Below, piece after piece: positions 24,705 to 32,640 of a stretch of 64,000 nucleotides of DNA. The translations under genes were made by a program, and so were the position numbers. The notes under the pieces are model-generated. The model saw nothing but the letters and a program-made list of their open reading frames with translations, was not told where the DNA came from and did no database searches. Positions within the stretch are counted from its first letter, which is position 1. Every line of letters starts with the position of its first letter. The stretch spans positions 1,301,501 through 1,365,500 of the forward strand of contig NZ_KI629785.1 in assembly GCF_000503775.1 (NCBI RefSeq). The letters run 5' to 3'. Source of the stretch: Brevibacillus panacihumi W25 (GTDB lineage: Bacteria; Bacillota; Bacilli; Brevibacillales; Brevibacillaceae).

Positions 24705-25478
24705 TTACTCACTCTTGGCGAGCAGGCTGGAAAACATCTGCCTGTATTCGGTTGGCGTGATATTTTCCAAGCGTTTAAACGTTGTGGCGAAGTATCCAGC
24801 ATTCGTAAAGCCTGCATGATTCGCGATCACTTCGACCGGCAGCGCCGTCATTTTCAACAGCTTTTTCGCCTGCTCGACGCGGTATTTGGTCAGATACTCC
24901 ACAAACGTCACCCGCATCTCCGCTTTGAAGAGGCGGCTGAAATGGGAACTGCTCAGGTACACACGATCCGCCACATCGTGCAGCGTGATCGGCTCATGAT
25001 AGTGGCCATGGATGTACTGCAGCGAGCTTTGAATGGGATTTCCGTAATCGATCTTGTCCGATTCCGGAGAATGAGCGCTTTTTCTGACCGATGTGGTCTC
25101 CCTCCACAGCTGCGGCATGAGAAGCCGATCACAGGCGGCCAGGAATTCCAATCGGGCCACGGGCTTTAACAAATATCCGGAAAACCCTGCATTGATGGCA
25201 GCCTGAACCACTTCGAACATCTGCAGTTGTGTCAGGACGACAATGGGGATGTACGGATACTGCTCCAGGATGCGCTTGCCGCACTCGATCCCGTCCATGT
25301 CTGGAAGAGACAAATCGAGGATGACCATGTTCGGCTGATAGTCTCGAACCATCGCCAATCCCTTCTGCGCGTTGTCGCACTCGTACACGGGAAGGTAATT
25401 GTACTGGCTTCCCGCCAGAATCGATCGAATTTCTTCACCGGTTTCTATTTCATCGTCGATAATGAGCAGCCCAGCCAA
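24705..25478 (-). CDS. Response regulator with AraC-type DNA-binding domain
   Basis: 257 residues from a TTG after GAGGGG. Receiver domain 1-120 with acidic pocket D8/D9, phospho-acceptor D55 (ILDLSLPDMDG), T83 and K105; AraC-type double helix-turn-helix at about 155-250 (VADRVYLSSSHFSRLFKAE, then PVEVIANHAGFTNAGYFATTF). No histidine kinase is present in the window, so it is an orphan here. It lies 16 bases after ligase 2 and upstream of xdhC, so it is likely the local regulator of the hydroxylase and ligase genes. Confidence 0.88.
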   Translation of the reverse strand: MAGLLIIDDEIETGEEIRSILAGSQYNYLPVYECDNAQKGLAMVRDYQPNMVILDLSLPDMDGIECGKRILEQYPYIPIVVLTQLQMFEVVQAAINAGFSGYLLKPVARLEFLAACDRLLMPQLWRETTSVRKSAHSPESDKIDYGNPIQSSLQYIHGHYHEPITLHDVADRVYLSSSHFSRLFKAEMRVTFVEYLTKYRVEQAKKLLKMTALPVEVIANHAGFTNAGYFATTFKRLENITPTEYRQMFSSLLAKSE

Positions 25479-25494
25479 CAGGATCCCCTCTTTC

Positions 25495-27039
25495 CTACGT
25501 GTTGTTTCTCTGCGCCAAAAGGTGGTTCAGCTCCCGGCGAAGTATCTTGCCAGACGCATTTCTCGGAAGCTCGTCTACGAACAGGTATTTGCGCGGCCGC
25601 TTGCTATTGGACAGCTTCGCGTGCTGCTTGCAATACTGGTCTAGCTCCTGTACCGTCAGGCCGGCATCCGGCTCCTGCGGGACGATGCAGGCGACCACAA
25701 TCTGTCCCCAGCGATCATCTTCCTCGCCGATGACCACGGCTTCTGCCACCTTCGGATGACTGGACAACACTTCTTCGATCTCCACCGGAGAGATGTTTTC
25801 CCCTCCAGAAATCAGCATCTCATCAATTCTTCCGACGATGTAGAGATCTCCCTCATCATCCAAAACGCCGAGATCACCCGTGTAGTACCAGTCGTGGCGG
25901 ATCGCCTTGCGGGTAGCATCCGGGCGATTCCAGTAGCCTTTGAAGGCTTCGTCTGACCCTGCGTGAATGATGATTTCCCCGATCTGGCCGCTCGGAACCA
26001 CGTCTTGTGGCGTAGCGCCTCCAGATGGATCAGGGACAATCAGCCGCATGCGCTGATGAAATCCAGGCTTGCCCGCACAGCCCGGTTTTTTGTCCAGCGC
26101 AGAGCAGGTGGTAAATGTGTAGATTTCGGTGCTGCCGTAATGATTGACGAAATGCTTGGGTTTGAAGAAAGAGAAGCATTTTTGCGTCAGGGCTTCGGAC
26201 ATGGGAGCGCCTGCATAGCCGATTTTTTGCAATGCCGACAGGTCATAATCGGCTTTGTTCCCGTTTTCCAGCAGCTCATGGTATAGGCGGGGGATCATGT
26301 ACAAGCAAGTGATTTTTTCTTTTTCCAGCAAGGACAGCATGGAGACCGGGTCGGATTGTACCGGTATGACGTACTTGCCATTGAGCATGCACATCGACAA
26401 CAGGGAATGAATGCCCATCGTGTGGTACAGCGGCATGGCTCCCAGCGTATTTTCAAACGGCTCGTACGCGTTTTGAATGATGTGCGCGATGGTGGAAGCG
26501 TATTCATTTTTATGGGAGCGCGGCACGCCTTTCGGAAATCCGGTCGTTCCCGAAGTGTACAGCATCAAGGCAATCTCTTCCTCGTCGAATACGGCGCTCT
26601 CGAACGAAGAAGTCCCTCTTTGCACCAATTCGTCGTAGCTGACGTCGCCCTCCCCATGATCCACTCCGATAAAAACAGGACGATCGCTGAATTTTGCTGA
26701 CATTACTGCGCGTCGGCTGCTGCTTTCAAAGATGACTGCCTTTGGCTCCGAATCACTGATGCAGTACTGGGTATCCTCTGGAGACAAGCGCATGTTGATG
26801 GGCGTAAAGATCGCGCCCAGCTTTTGAGTAGCCCAGAATACACATACTGCTTCACGCCGATTTTTCAGCAAAACCATCACGCGGTCCCTGCGGGCCACGC
26901 CCAGCTTCATCAAGGATGTCGCCAGACGATTTACTTCCTCGTTCAATTGCGCAAAGGTATACCTCACTTCATTCTCAACAAGCGCGACACGGTCCGGATA
27001 GCGACTGATTGCACATTCAAAGACGGTCCCGAGATTCAT
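25495..27039 (-). CDS. AMP-forming acyl-CoA ligase (ligase 2, paralogue of ligase 1)
   Basis: 514-residue class I adenylate-forming ligase, strikingly similar to the enzyme at 17543 throughout: same NLGT start, YTSGTTGFPKGVPRSHKNEYAS P-loop region, NHYGSTEIYTFTTCSALDKKPG and YIVGRIDEMLISGGENISP hinge. The two probably arose by duplication and now bracket the hydroxylase genes, suggesting two acid intermediates or one substrate with altered preference. It is the first gene of the cluster, after a GGAGGG site and a plausible promoter. Confidence 0.9.
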   Translation of the reverse strand: MNLGTVFECAISRYPDRVALVENEVRYTFAQLNEEVNRLATSLMKLGVARRDRVMVLLKNRREAVCVFWATQKLGAIFTPINMRLSPEDTQYCISDSEPKAVIFESSSRRAVMSAKFSDRPVFIGVDHGEGDVSYDELVQRGTSSFESAVFDEEEIALMLYTSGTTGFPKGVPRSHKNEYASTIAHIIQNAYEPFENTLGAMPLYHTMGIHSLLSMCMLNGKYVIPVQSDPVSMLSLLEKEKITCLYMIPRLYHELLENGNKADYDLSALQKIGYAGAPMSEALTQKCFSFFKPKHFVNHYGSTEIYTFTTCSALDKKPGCAGKPGFHQRMRLIVPDPSGGATPQDVVPSGQIGEIIIHAGSDEAFKGYWNRPDATRKAIRHDWYYTGDLGVLDDEGDLYIVGRIDEMLISGGENISPVEIEEVLSSHPKVAEAVVIGEEDDRWGQIVVACIVPQEPDAGLTVQELDQYCKQHAKLSNSKRPRKYLFVDELPRNASGKILRRELNHLLAQRNNT

Positions 27040-27110
27040 ATTCGTTTCCCTCCAGATCTTCTGTCCAATCCTCCTATAATGGTACCAAAAAGATCTTTTT
27101 GAAAAATCAT

Positions 27111-27140
27111 ACTATACGCATTTCCGGCTTCTCTTTGTAA
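27111..27140 (-). promoter_or_regulatory. Candidate sigma-A promoter of the catabolic cluster
   Basis: Minus-strand TTACAA-N18-TATAGT, about 72 bases before the ligase 2 ATG. The -10 matches 5 of 6 consensus bases; the -35 is weaker. A second TA-rich box (ATTATAGG) lies closer to the gene but has no -35. Confidence 0.35.
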
Positions 27141-27220
27141 TTTTGATCTTTGCGCTTTTAAAATTTAATCATCCTTCGACTAGGACCAGCCAGCTCTATA
27201 TGGGTGTTTCGGGGTATAAC

Positions 27221-27257
27221 AAAAGCGCTTCGAGCCTATGGATCGAAACGCTTTTTC
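27221..27257. terminator. Terminator-like inverted repeat between the epimerase and ligase 2 genes
   Basis: AAAGCGCTTCGA pairs with TCGAAACGCTTT across GCCTATGGA, followed by a T run on the plus strand and a shorter TTTTGTT on the minus strand. It may act in both directions. The rest of 27040-27397 holds the promoter at 27111 and the terminator at 27345. Confidence 0.5.
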
Positions 27258-27344
27258 GCTGCATGTTGGGGAACGGGGGCGAAAACGGAGGTAGATCCAG
27301 TCATTTTCTCATTTTCGCCAGATTCCTGCACTCAGGAAATATTT

Positions 27345-27382
27345 GATAAATAAAAGCAGGGCGTCATTGGATCACCCTGCTC
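27345..27382 (-). terminator. Intrinsic terminator of the epimerase gene
   Basis: Minus-strand GCAGGG, loop, CCCTGC, then TTTTATTTATC, 15-50 bases after the stop of the MLE-family gene. Confidence 0.75.
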
Positions 27383-27397
27383 ATTGAGAAAATGCTC

Positions 27398-28510
27398 TTA
27401 TTTGCCGATCACCGCAGTCATCTGCGCCAACTCCGCGATCGTCTCCTCGTCCACCGACAGCCCCAGGCCCGGGAGAGTCGGCAGGACAATCCGCTTTCCT
27501 TCATACGGAAAGGCGGCGACGTCTCGTGAAAACATCAGCGGACCTACCAGCTCGTTGGAGATAATGGTTTTTTTGGCTGCGCTCAGATGCGCGCCTGCTG
27601 CCGATGCGACGGCGGACTCGACCATCGAGCCCACCTGGCACTCCATCCCTGCCATCTCGGCTTGCGCCACCAGCTTCAGGGCCGGATAGATGCCGCCGCA
27701 TTTCATCAGCTTGATATTGAGCTTGTCGGCTGCCTGCTTGATGATCGTCTCGCGCATCTCCCGGTCGCCGTGCACACCTTCGTCGATCATCACCGACAGA
27801 TAGGTTTGTCGGCGAATTTCCGCCAATGCCGAGATGTCGTCAGCGATGACGGGCTGCTCGATCCAATCGATATTGCACGTTTTTACCTGCTCCAGGGCCC
27901 ACATGGTCGTGGCTTTGTTTCTCCAGCCCTGGTTGGCGTCGACACGCAATTGCACGTGGTCGCCGATCGCCCGACGGACCGCCTGAATTCGTTTGACATC
28001 GACGACTGGGTTGGTGCCCACTTTGATCTTGATCGATTCGTACCCTTGTCGGATGGCTTCCTTCGCTTCCTCTGCCATGACGTCAGGGTCGAGAATGCTG
28101 ACTACGTAGGGAACGGGCAATTGATCGTGAAAGCGGCCCCCGAGCAGATTGTAGACAGGCTGATTGGTCGCCTTGCCCATGATATCGTAGCAGGCAATAT
28201 CAATCGCTGCCTTCGCTGACGGGCAGCCGTACACGGCACCCGCCATTTTTTCATGAATCCGCTCGATCTGGAAAGGATCTTCTCCGATGACGAGCGGGCC
28301 AAGCTGGTGAACCAGCAAGCTGTAGGTACTCTCCCAGGTCTCCCCCGTCACGTGCTGGTCTGGTGTCGCCTCGCCGTATCCGGTAATCCCGGTGTCGGTC
28401 TCCACCTTTACCAGCAGCGTCGGCATATCGGCGTAAGTCTCATATGCCACGATAAACGGGCGAATCAGCGGAAGCCTGATCCCCGTGACTGTGATCGAAG
28501 TAATCTGCAT
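27398..28510 (-). CDS. Mandelate racemase/muconate-lactonizing (enolase superfamily) enzyme, dipeptide-epimerase-like
   Basis: 370-residue enolase-superfamily enzyme of the MLE subgroup. Catalytic Lys in SIKIKVG (about 159-165), metal ligands in RVDANQGW, DWIEQP and VMIDEG, and the opposite-face Lys in NIKLMKCGG. Such enzymes abstract an alpha proton; members are L-Ala-D/L-Glu epimerases, other dipeptide epimerases, N-succinylamino-acid racemases or cycloisomerases. The adjacent YfcC-type carrier and absence of peptidoglycan genes leave the substrate open. It sits 37 bases after the carrier gene and ends at a terminator, so the two form an operon. Confidence 0.85.
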   Translation of the reverse strand: MQITSITVTGIRLPLIRPFIVAYETYADMPTLLVKVETDTGITGYGEATPDQHVTGETWESTYSLLVHQLGPLVIGEDPFQIERIHEKMAGAVYGCPSAKAAIDIACYDIMGKATNQPVYNLLGGRFHDQLPVPYVVSILDPDVMAEEAKEAIRQGYESIKIKVGTNPVVDVKRIQAVRRAIGDHVQLRVDANQGWRNKATTMWALEQVKTCNIDWIEQPVIADDISALAEIRRQTYLSVMIDEGVHGDREMRETIIKQAADKLNIKLMKCGGIYPALKLVAQAEMAGMECQVGSMVESAVASAAGAHLSAAKKTIISNELVGPLMFSRDVAAFPYEGKRIVLPTLPGLGLSVDEETIAELAQMTAVIGK

Positions 28511-28547
28511 GCTGCTCCTCCTCGGGGGCTTCTACACACGTCCCCTA

Positions 28548-29927
28548 TTATTGATAGCCGATCAGATGGGCAATCGTGACGAAGACTGCTCCCAGCACAT
28601 AGTGAATGAGAATCAGCGGCCAGATCCATTTGACCCACTTGATCCAGGAGATTCCCGCCAGAGCGAGACCTGCCATGAAATAACCGGATGTAGGCGTAAA
28701 GATGTTGGAGATTCCGTCGCCGAGTTGGAATGCGAGAACGGCTGTCTGACGAGTCACGCCGACCAGGTCGCCAAGCGGAGCCATAATCGGCATCGTCACA
28801 GCCGCTTGCCCGCTGCCTGACGGGATGATGTAGTTGACCATACATTGGACGACGTACATCCCGATGGCTGTCAAAGCCGCCGGCAAGGAACCTACCGCAT
28901 TGGCCAAGCCGTAGAGGATGGTGTCGAGAATCTTGCCGTCCTGCAAAATGACCAGAATCCCGCGGGCAACCCCGACCACCAGTGCACCCATGACCAGTGT
29001 GCGACAGCCCTCGATAAACGCTTCGGCGATCTGATTGAACGAAAGGCGGGACACGATCCCGGTCAGAATACCCATCAACAGGAACAATCCCGCGATTTCC
29101 TTCAAATACCAGCCCAGCTGCGTAACGCCGATCGCCAGCATGACAATGGCTGCTGCCAGGATGAGCAGCACCAGCTTTTGTTTTCCAGTCAAGCCCGCCA
29201 CTTGTTCGACGGGATCTTGTTTTTCGCGGAGAACCGCATCTGTGTCATACGTAGCACTCTGTTTGGGGTCCTTTTTGATCTTGCCCGCATACCTCATCAC
29301 GTACCAGATACTGATGATGAGAAAGATCACCCACATGACAATCCGGAAGGTCATCCCGGAAAACAGCGGGATCTGGGCAATTCCCTGCGCCACCCCGACA
29401 GTAAACGGGTTCATGAACGCAGTGGTAAATCCCACAGAGGTACCGACCAGCACCACTGCTGCGCCTGTCATCGAGTCAAAGCCCAGGCGGAGCATCAAGG
29501 GAATCAGGATGGTGATATAGGCGATCGTCTCTTCCGCCAGCCCCAGCATCGCCCCTGCCAAAGCAAAGAAGATCATCAGCACGGGAATAATCAGTTTTTC
29601 TCGACCTTCCATCTGCCTGGAAATACTGCCTACAGCACCTTGAACGACATTGGTCGACAAGAGAATACCGAACGAACCACCTACGATAAAAATGTAAAAA
29701 ATAATGTCCGCTGCTGCATTCATCCCTGTGTACAGCGATTCAAATACAGCCATGAAACCGATGCTGTCAGCTTCCACCGTATGATAGGTGCCATCTACCG
29801 CAATCATGCGTCCGGTGGCATCCTCGGCACGGTCGTACTCACCGGGTGTTACAACATAAGTGGCGATCGCTGCAAGCAAAATGACGGAAAACAAGATCAC
29901 AAACACGTGAGGCACTCTCGAAGCCAT
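28548..29927 (-). CDS. YfcC-family (C4-dicarboxylate/basic amino acid carrier-like) membrane protein
   Basis: 459 residues with about 12 membrane spans. It matches the YfcC/ArcD-like group of the DcuC-related carriers: MASRVPHVFVILFSVILLAAI start with TPGEYDR, LIPVLMIFFALAGAMLGLAEE, MNPFTVGVAQGIAQIPLFSG, and NYIIPSGSGQAAVTMPIMAPLGDL. Substrates of this family are amino acids, peptides or carboxylates and are mostly unproven. It is transcribed from a good sigma-A promoter with a palindromic operator in its leader. Confidence 0.85.
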   Translation of the reverse strand: MASRVPHVFVILFSVILLAAIATYVVTPGEYDRAEDATGRMIAVDGTYHTVEADSIGFMAVFESLYTGMNAAADIIFYIFIVGGSFGILLSTNVVQGAVGSISRQMEGREKLIIPVLMIFFALAGAMLGLAEETIAYITILIPLMLRLGFDSMTGAAVVLVGTSVGFTTAFMNPFTVGVAQGIAQIPLFSGMTFRIVMWVIFLIISIWYVMRYAGKIKKDPKQSATYDTDAVLREKQDPVEQVAGLTGKQKLVLLILAAAIVMLAIGVTQLGWYLKEIAGLFLLMGILTGIVSRLSFNQIAEAFIEGCRTLVMGALVVGVARGILVILQDGKILDTILYGLANAVGSLPAALTAIGMYVVQCMVNYIIPSGSGQAAVTMPIMAPLGDLVGVTRQTAVLAFQLGDGISNIFTPTSGYFMAGLALAGISWIKWVKWIWPLILIHYVLGAVFVTIAHLIGYQ

Positions 29928-29952
29928 CTTCCAACCCCCTTATCCAGTTTTT

Positions 29953-29978
29953 GGCGACAATTGTCGTTATATCGTCGC
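29953..29978. promoter_or_regulatory. Candidate operator in the yfcC-like leader
   Basis: GGCGACAATTGTCGTTATATCGTCGC-type block: a perfect CGACAATTGTCG palindrome at 29955-29966 plus a further CGTCGC half-site. It lies 15-40 bases downstream of the -10 box, where a bound repressor would block transcription. The regulator encoded just upstream is the likely partner. Confidence 0.5.
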
Positions 29979-29991
29979 TAATTTACGGATT

Positions 29992-30020
29992 AATATACGG
30001 AAAATTGCATCAATCGTCAA
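29992..30020 (-). promoter_or_regulatory. Sigma-A promoter of the yfcC-like/epimerase operon
   Basis: Minus-strand TTGACG-N17-TATATT: 5 of 6 matches in each hexamer and ideal spacing, 65 bases before the carrier ATG. Confidence 0.7.
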
Positions 30021-30029
30021 GGCAATTTT

Positions 30030-31340
30030 CTAAAAATTGATACGATATAGCGCACGCGGCCGCCCTTGCTGATACGGCTGCTCCTCTCCTACTGCCCGAA
30101 CAAATTCCTTGTCTGCCAATTTTTTCAGGATTCGCTCCGCACTTCGTCTGCTGACTTGCAAATAAGCGGCCAGATCTGTTGCGGTAAAACGATTGTCCCG
30201 GCGCAGACGGATAAACGCGACCAGCTTGTTGAGCGTCGCGACACTGATCCCGGTCTCTTCTGCCACATGCAGGACGGTGCGATCCTCGCTTTTCAGATGA
30301 AACGCTTTCAAATCTTCATTCAGCGGACCAATTACTTCCTTGTCCTTCGTAACCAAAAATGCGCTGCTCACTCCCACCTGCTTGCGGGCATGGAACAAGC
30401 CGATCCTGGCATTCGATTCCGCCTCTTTTGCCGTCATGCCAAAACCAAATCCCATACTGATCGTGACGCCAAACAGCTTTTCCAGATTCCCGAAGACAGG
30501 CATATGCAAAAAATTGCCGGTCATCTTCTCGACACTGCCTCGCGTCCCGTACAGGATAAACTGATCCAGTCCAAGCTGTTGGATCGAAGCATCCGTCTCC
30601 TTGCCCAGCTCCAGCAGCATCTGCTGCAGCATGATTCCCGCATCGGTCCCGTTCTCCTGGAACGTCCCCTCTCTGGGATCGATCGCCGCTAAGCCGACAG
30701 CGATCTGCGCGTTCTCGCTGATCATCATCTGACCGATGGAAGTCGCCCGTGCCACCGTCTCCCGAATGCTTTTTTCGGGCACGAGCATGCTGATGCAGGG
30801 TATGCCTGCACGGGTCAACTGGTCGTAGACGTAATCCACGCTGGTCAGGGCGAGTTTGCTCTTCCCGCTCTCCACATTTTCCCGATGAAAGCGAATCAAG
30901 GCCTCAGGGTCGAAAGGTGTCCCCTCCTCATCGATAATCTGGCTAAAGTCTTGTACCCGCCAGCGGGAGGCATCAAGGGAGAGTTCGTCTACAGCCTGTT
31001 CGATGTATTCTTTTTTGGGAATATCGATGGACAATTCGCGCAGCCCTTCCTTGCGATTCAGCAAAATATGAGCCAAGGTAAGCGTCAGCGTATACTCATC
31101 GGATGGGATGTAGACGGACGGTATTCTTTTGCTGCGCGCCTGCTTGCGGGCAAAATACGAAGGCAATGGTCCTGCAAACAGCCACACGTCGCATTCGTCC
31201 AGTTCAGCAGGGAGCGAATCGCATTCCATCGGGTTTTGGTAAGGAAAAACGCTGAATTGAATGCCGGGATACGTATCAGCATATGCCGTAATCCGGAGAG
31301 AAAACGGTTCAGGAGTGATAACGGCTATTCGGATGAACAC
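30030..31340 (-). CDS. Transcriptional regulator with C-terminal winged HTH, family not recognised
   Basis: About 436 residues from a GTG at 31340, 8 bases after GGAGG; the ATG codons further up have poorer sites. I do not recognise the family. The N-terminal 200 residues look like a ligand or sensor region. The middle (QFILYGTRGSVEKMTGNF...GVTISMGFGFGMTAKEAESNARIGLFHARKQ) resembles a degenerate nucleotide-cyclase/GGDEF-like fold. The C terminus has two helix-turn-helix-like parts, the second (TATDLAAYLQVSRRSAERILKKL) followed by a basic wing. It stands between an MFS gene and the YfcC operon, whose promoter region has a palindromic operator, so it probably controls these transporters. Confidence 0.7.
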   Translation of the reverse strand: MFIRIAVITPEPFSLRITAYADTYPGIQFSVFPYQNPMECDSLPAELDECDVWLFAGPLPSYFARKQARSKRIPSVYIPSDEYTLTLTLAHILLNRKEGLRELSIDIPKKEYIEQAVDELSLDASRWRVQDFSQIIDEEGTPFDPEALIRFHRENVESGKSKLALTSVDYVYDQLTRAGIPCISMLVPEKSIRETVARATSIGQMMISENAQIAVGLAAIDPREGTFQENGTDAGIMLQQMLLELGKETDASIQQLGLDQFILYGTRGSVEKMTGNFLHMPVFGNLEKLFGVTISMGFGFGMTAKEAESNARIGLFHARKQVGVSSAFLVTKDKEVIGPLNEDLKAFHLKSEDRTVLHVAEETGISVATLNKLVAFIRLRRDNRFTATDLAAYLQVSRRSAERILKKLADKEFVRAVGEEQPYQQGRPRALYRINF

Positions 31341-31383
31341 CTTGCTTACCTCCATTCTTCTTTCCTGCATCTCTAGTTTGGTT

Positions 31384-31420
31384 ATCCCCACCCAGCCTCT
31401 GCAAACAGGCGGGCGGGGAT
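31384..31420 (-). terminator. GC-rich hairpin after the MFS gene
   Basis: Minus-strand ATCCCCGCCCGCCT pairs with AGGCTGGGTGGGGAT just after the MFS stop. It lacks a T tract, so termination there is uncertain and readthrough into the regulator gene is likely. Confidence 0.4.
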
Positions 31421-31431
31421 GGCTTCGTCAC

Positions 31432-32613
31432 TTACGCGAGTGCTGTTCGCTTCGGTTCCCTGGTCTCTTTTCCCAGGAAAAGCAGGGTACCTGTGCCCAG
31501 CAGCAGAACGACGGTAAACATCCCGAAGATAAAGGGATAACCGTAGTGCAAGCCAGAGAAGTAACCAACGAGATACGGCGCGATAATGCTTCCGACACGG
31601 CCAACACCAGCAGCAAAGCCTGACCCGGTCCCGCGCAAGGGAGTCGGATAGTTTTCCGGCGTGTAGGCATAGAGCGCACCCCAGGCTCCCAGGTTGAAGA
31701 AGGAGAGCAACGCGCCTGTGATGAGCAGACTGGCCGTTCCGCTGCTTTCCCCAAACGCGTAAGCCAGGACCGCTGTCATGAACAAAAATGTGGCGAGCGT
31801 CTGCTTGCGTCCCCAGTTCTCTACCAGATAGGCCGCTGCAAAATAGCCCGGCAATTGCGCCAAGGTCATGATCAGGACGTACTGGAAGCTTTGAATCATC
31901 GTGAAGCCTTTGTCTACCAGCACAGACGGCATCCAAAGGAACATCCCGTAGTAGGAAAAGGCGATGGCAAACCAGACGACCCAAAGCGTGATGGTCTCGC
32001 GCTTATGCTCCGTCAGCAGTTTTTGCACCGGTATGCGCTCGGTTTGCGGCTTGAATTGCGGCGATTCCGGGATGTTTTTGCGGACAAAAAAGGCGTAAAG
32101 AATCGGAAGCGCTCCGAGAATGACCGCCATCCGCCATCCGTAATCCGGGATGATAAAATACGCGATGACGGCTGCAAGCAGCCAGCCGACTGCCCAAAAG
32201 CTCTCCAGCAGCACAACCGTTCTTCCCCGTTTTTCCGGAGGTGCGAATTCATTCACCAGCGTAGACGCGACCGGCAGTTCGGCTCCCAGCCCGAGTCCCA
32301 TGCAGAAACGCAGCAGCAGCATGGCGAGGAAGCCCGTAGCGAACGCACTGGCCAGACTGGCAGCCCCGAACAAAATGAGCGTATACAAAAAGACAGGCTT
32401 GCGGCCGATCCGGTCCGCCAGATAGCCGCCCAGCATAGCCCCGATTGCCATTCCGACGAGGTTGCCGGTCCCGAGCAAACCCGCCTCCTCTCCGGTCAGT
32501 CCCCATTCCTGCCGAAGGGCTACCATGATAAAGGAGAGGAGAGCCACGTCCATGGCATCAAACATCCAGCCAAATCCCGCTGCCCAAAACACTTTTTTAT
32601 ACGTCGTCGTCAT
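31432..32613 (-). CDS. MFS transporter (aromatic acid/niacin-type H+ symporter)
   Basis: 393-residue, 12-span carrier. FGWMFDAMDVALLSFIMVAL in span 1, GGYLADRIGRKPVFL in loop 2-3 and FCMGLGLGAELPVASTLVNEFAPPEKRGR in spans 4-5 fit the NaiP/AAHS-like group that imports niacin, aromatic acids or similar weak acids. It is upstream of the unusual regulator gene, with a hairpin between. Start ATG 32613 has a GAAGGAAGGG site. The substrate is unknown. Confidence 0.85.
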   Translation of the reverse strand: MTTTYKKVFWAAGFGWMFDAMDVALLSFIMVALRQEWGLTGEEAGLLGTGNLVGMAIGAMLGGYLADRIGRKPVFLYTLILFGAASLASAFATGFLAMLLLRFCMGLGLGAELPVASTLVNEFAPPEKRGRTVVLLESFWAVGWLLAAVIAYFIIPDYGWRMAVILGALPILYAFFVRKNIPESPQFKPQTERIPVQKLLTEHKRETITLWVVWFAIAFSYYGMFLWMPSVLVDKGFTMIQSFQYVLIMTLAQLPGYFAAAYLVENWGRKQTLATFLFMTAVLAYAFGESSGTASLLITGALLSFFNLGAWGALYAYTPENYPTPLRGTGSGFAAGVGRVGSIIAPYLVGYFSGLHYGYPFIFGMFTVVLLLGTGTLLFLGKETREPKRTALA

Positions 32614-32640
32614 GATGTGTCCCTTCCTTCTTTTCAGTTC

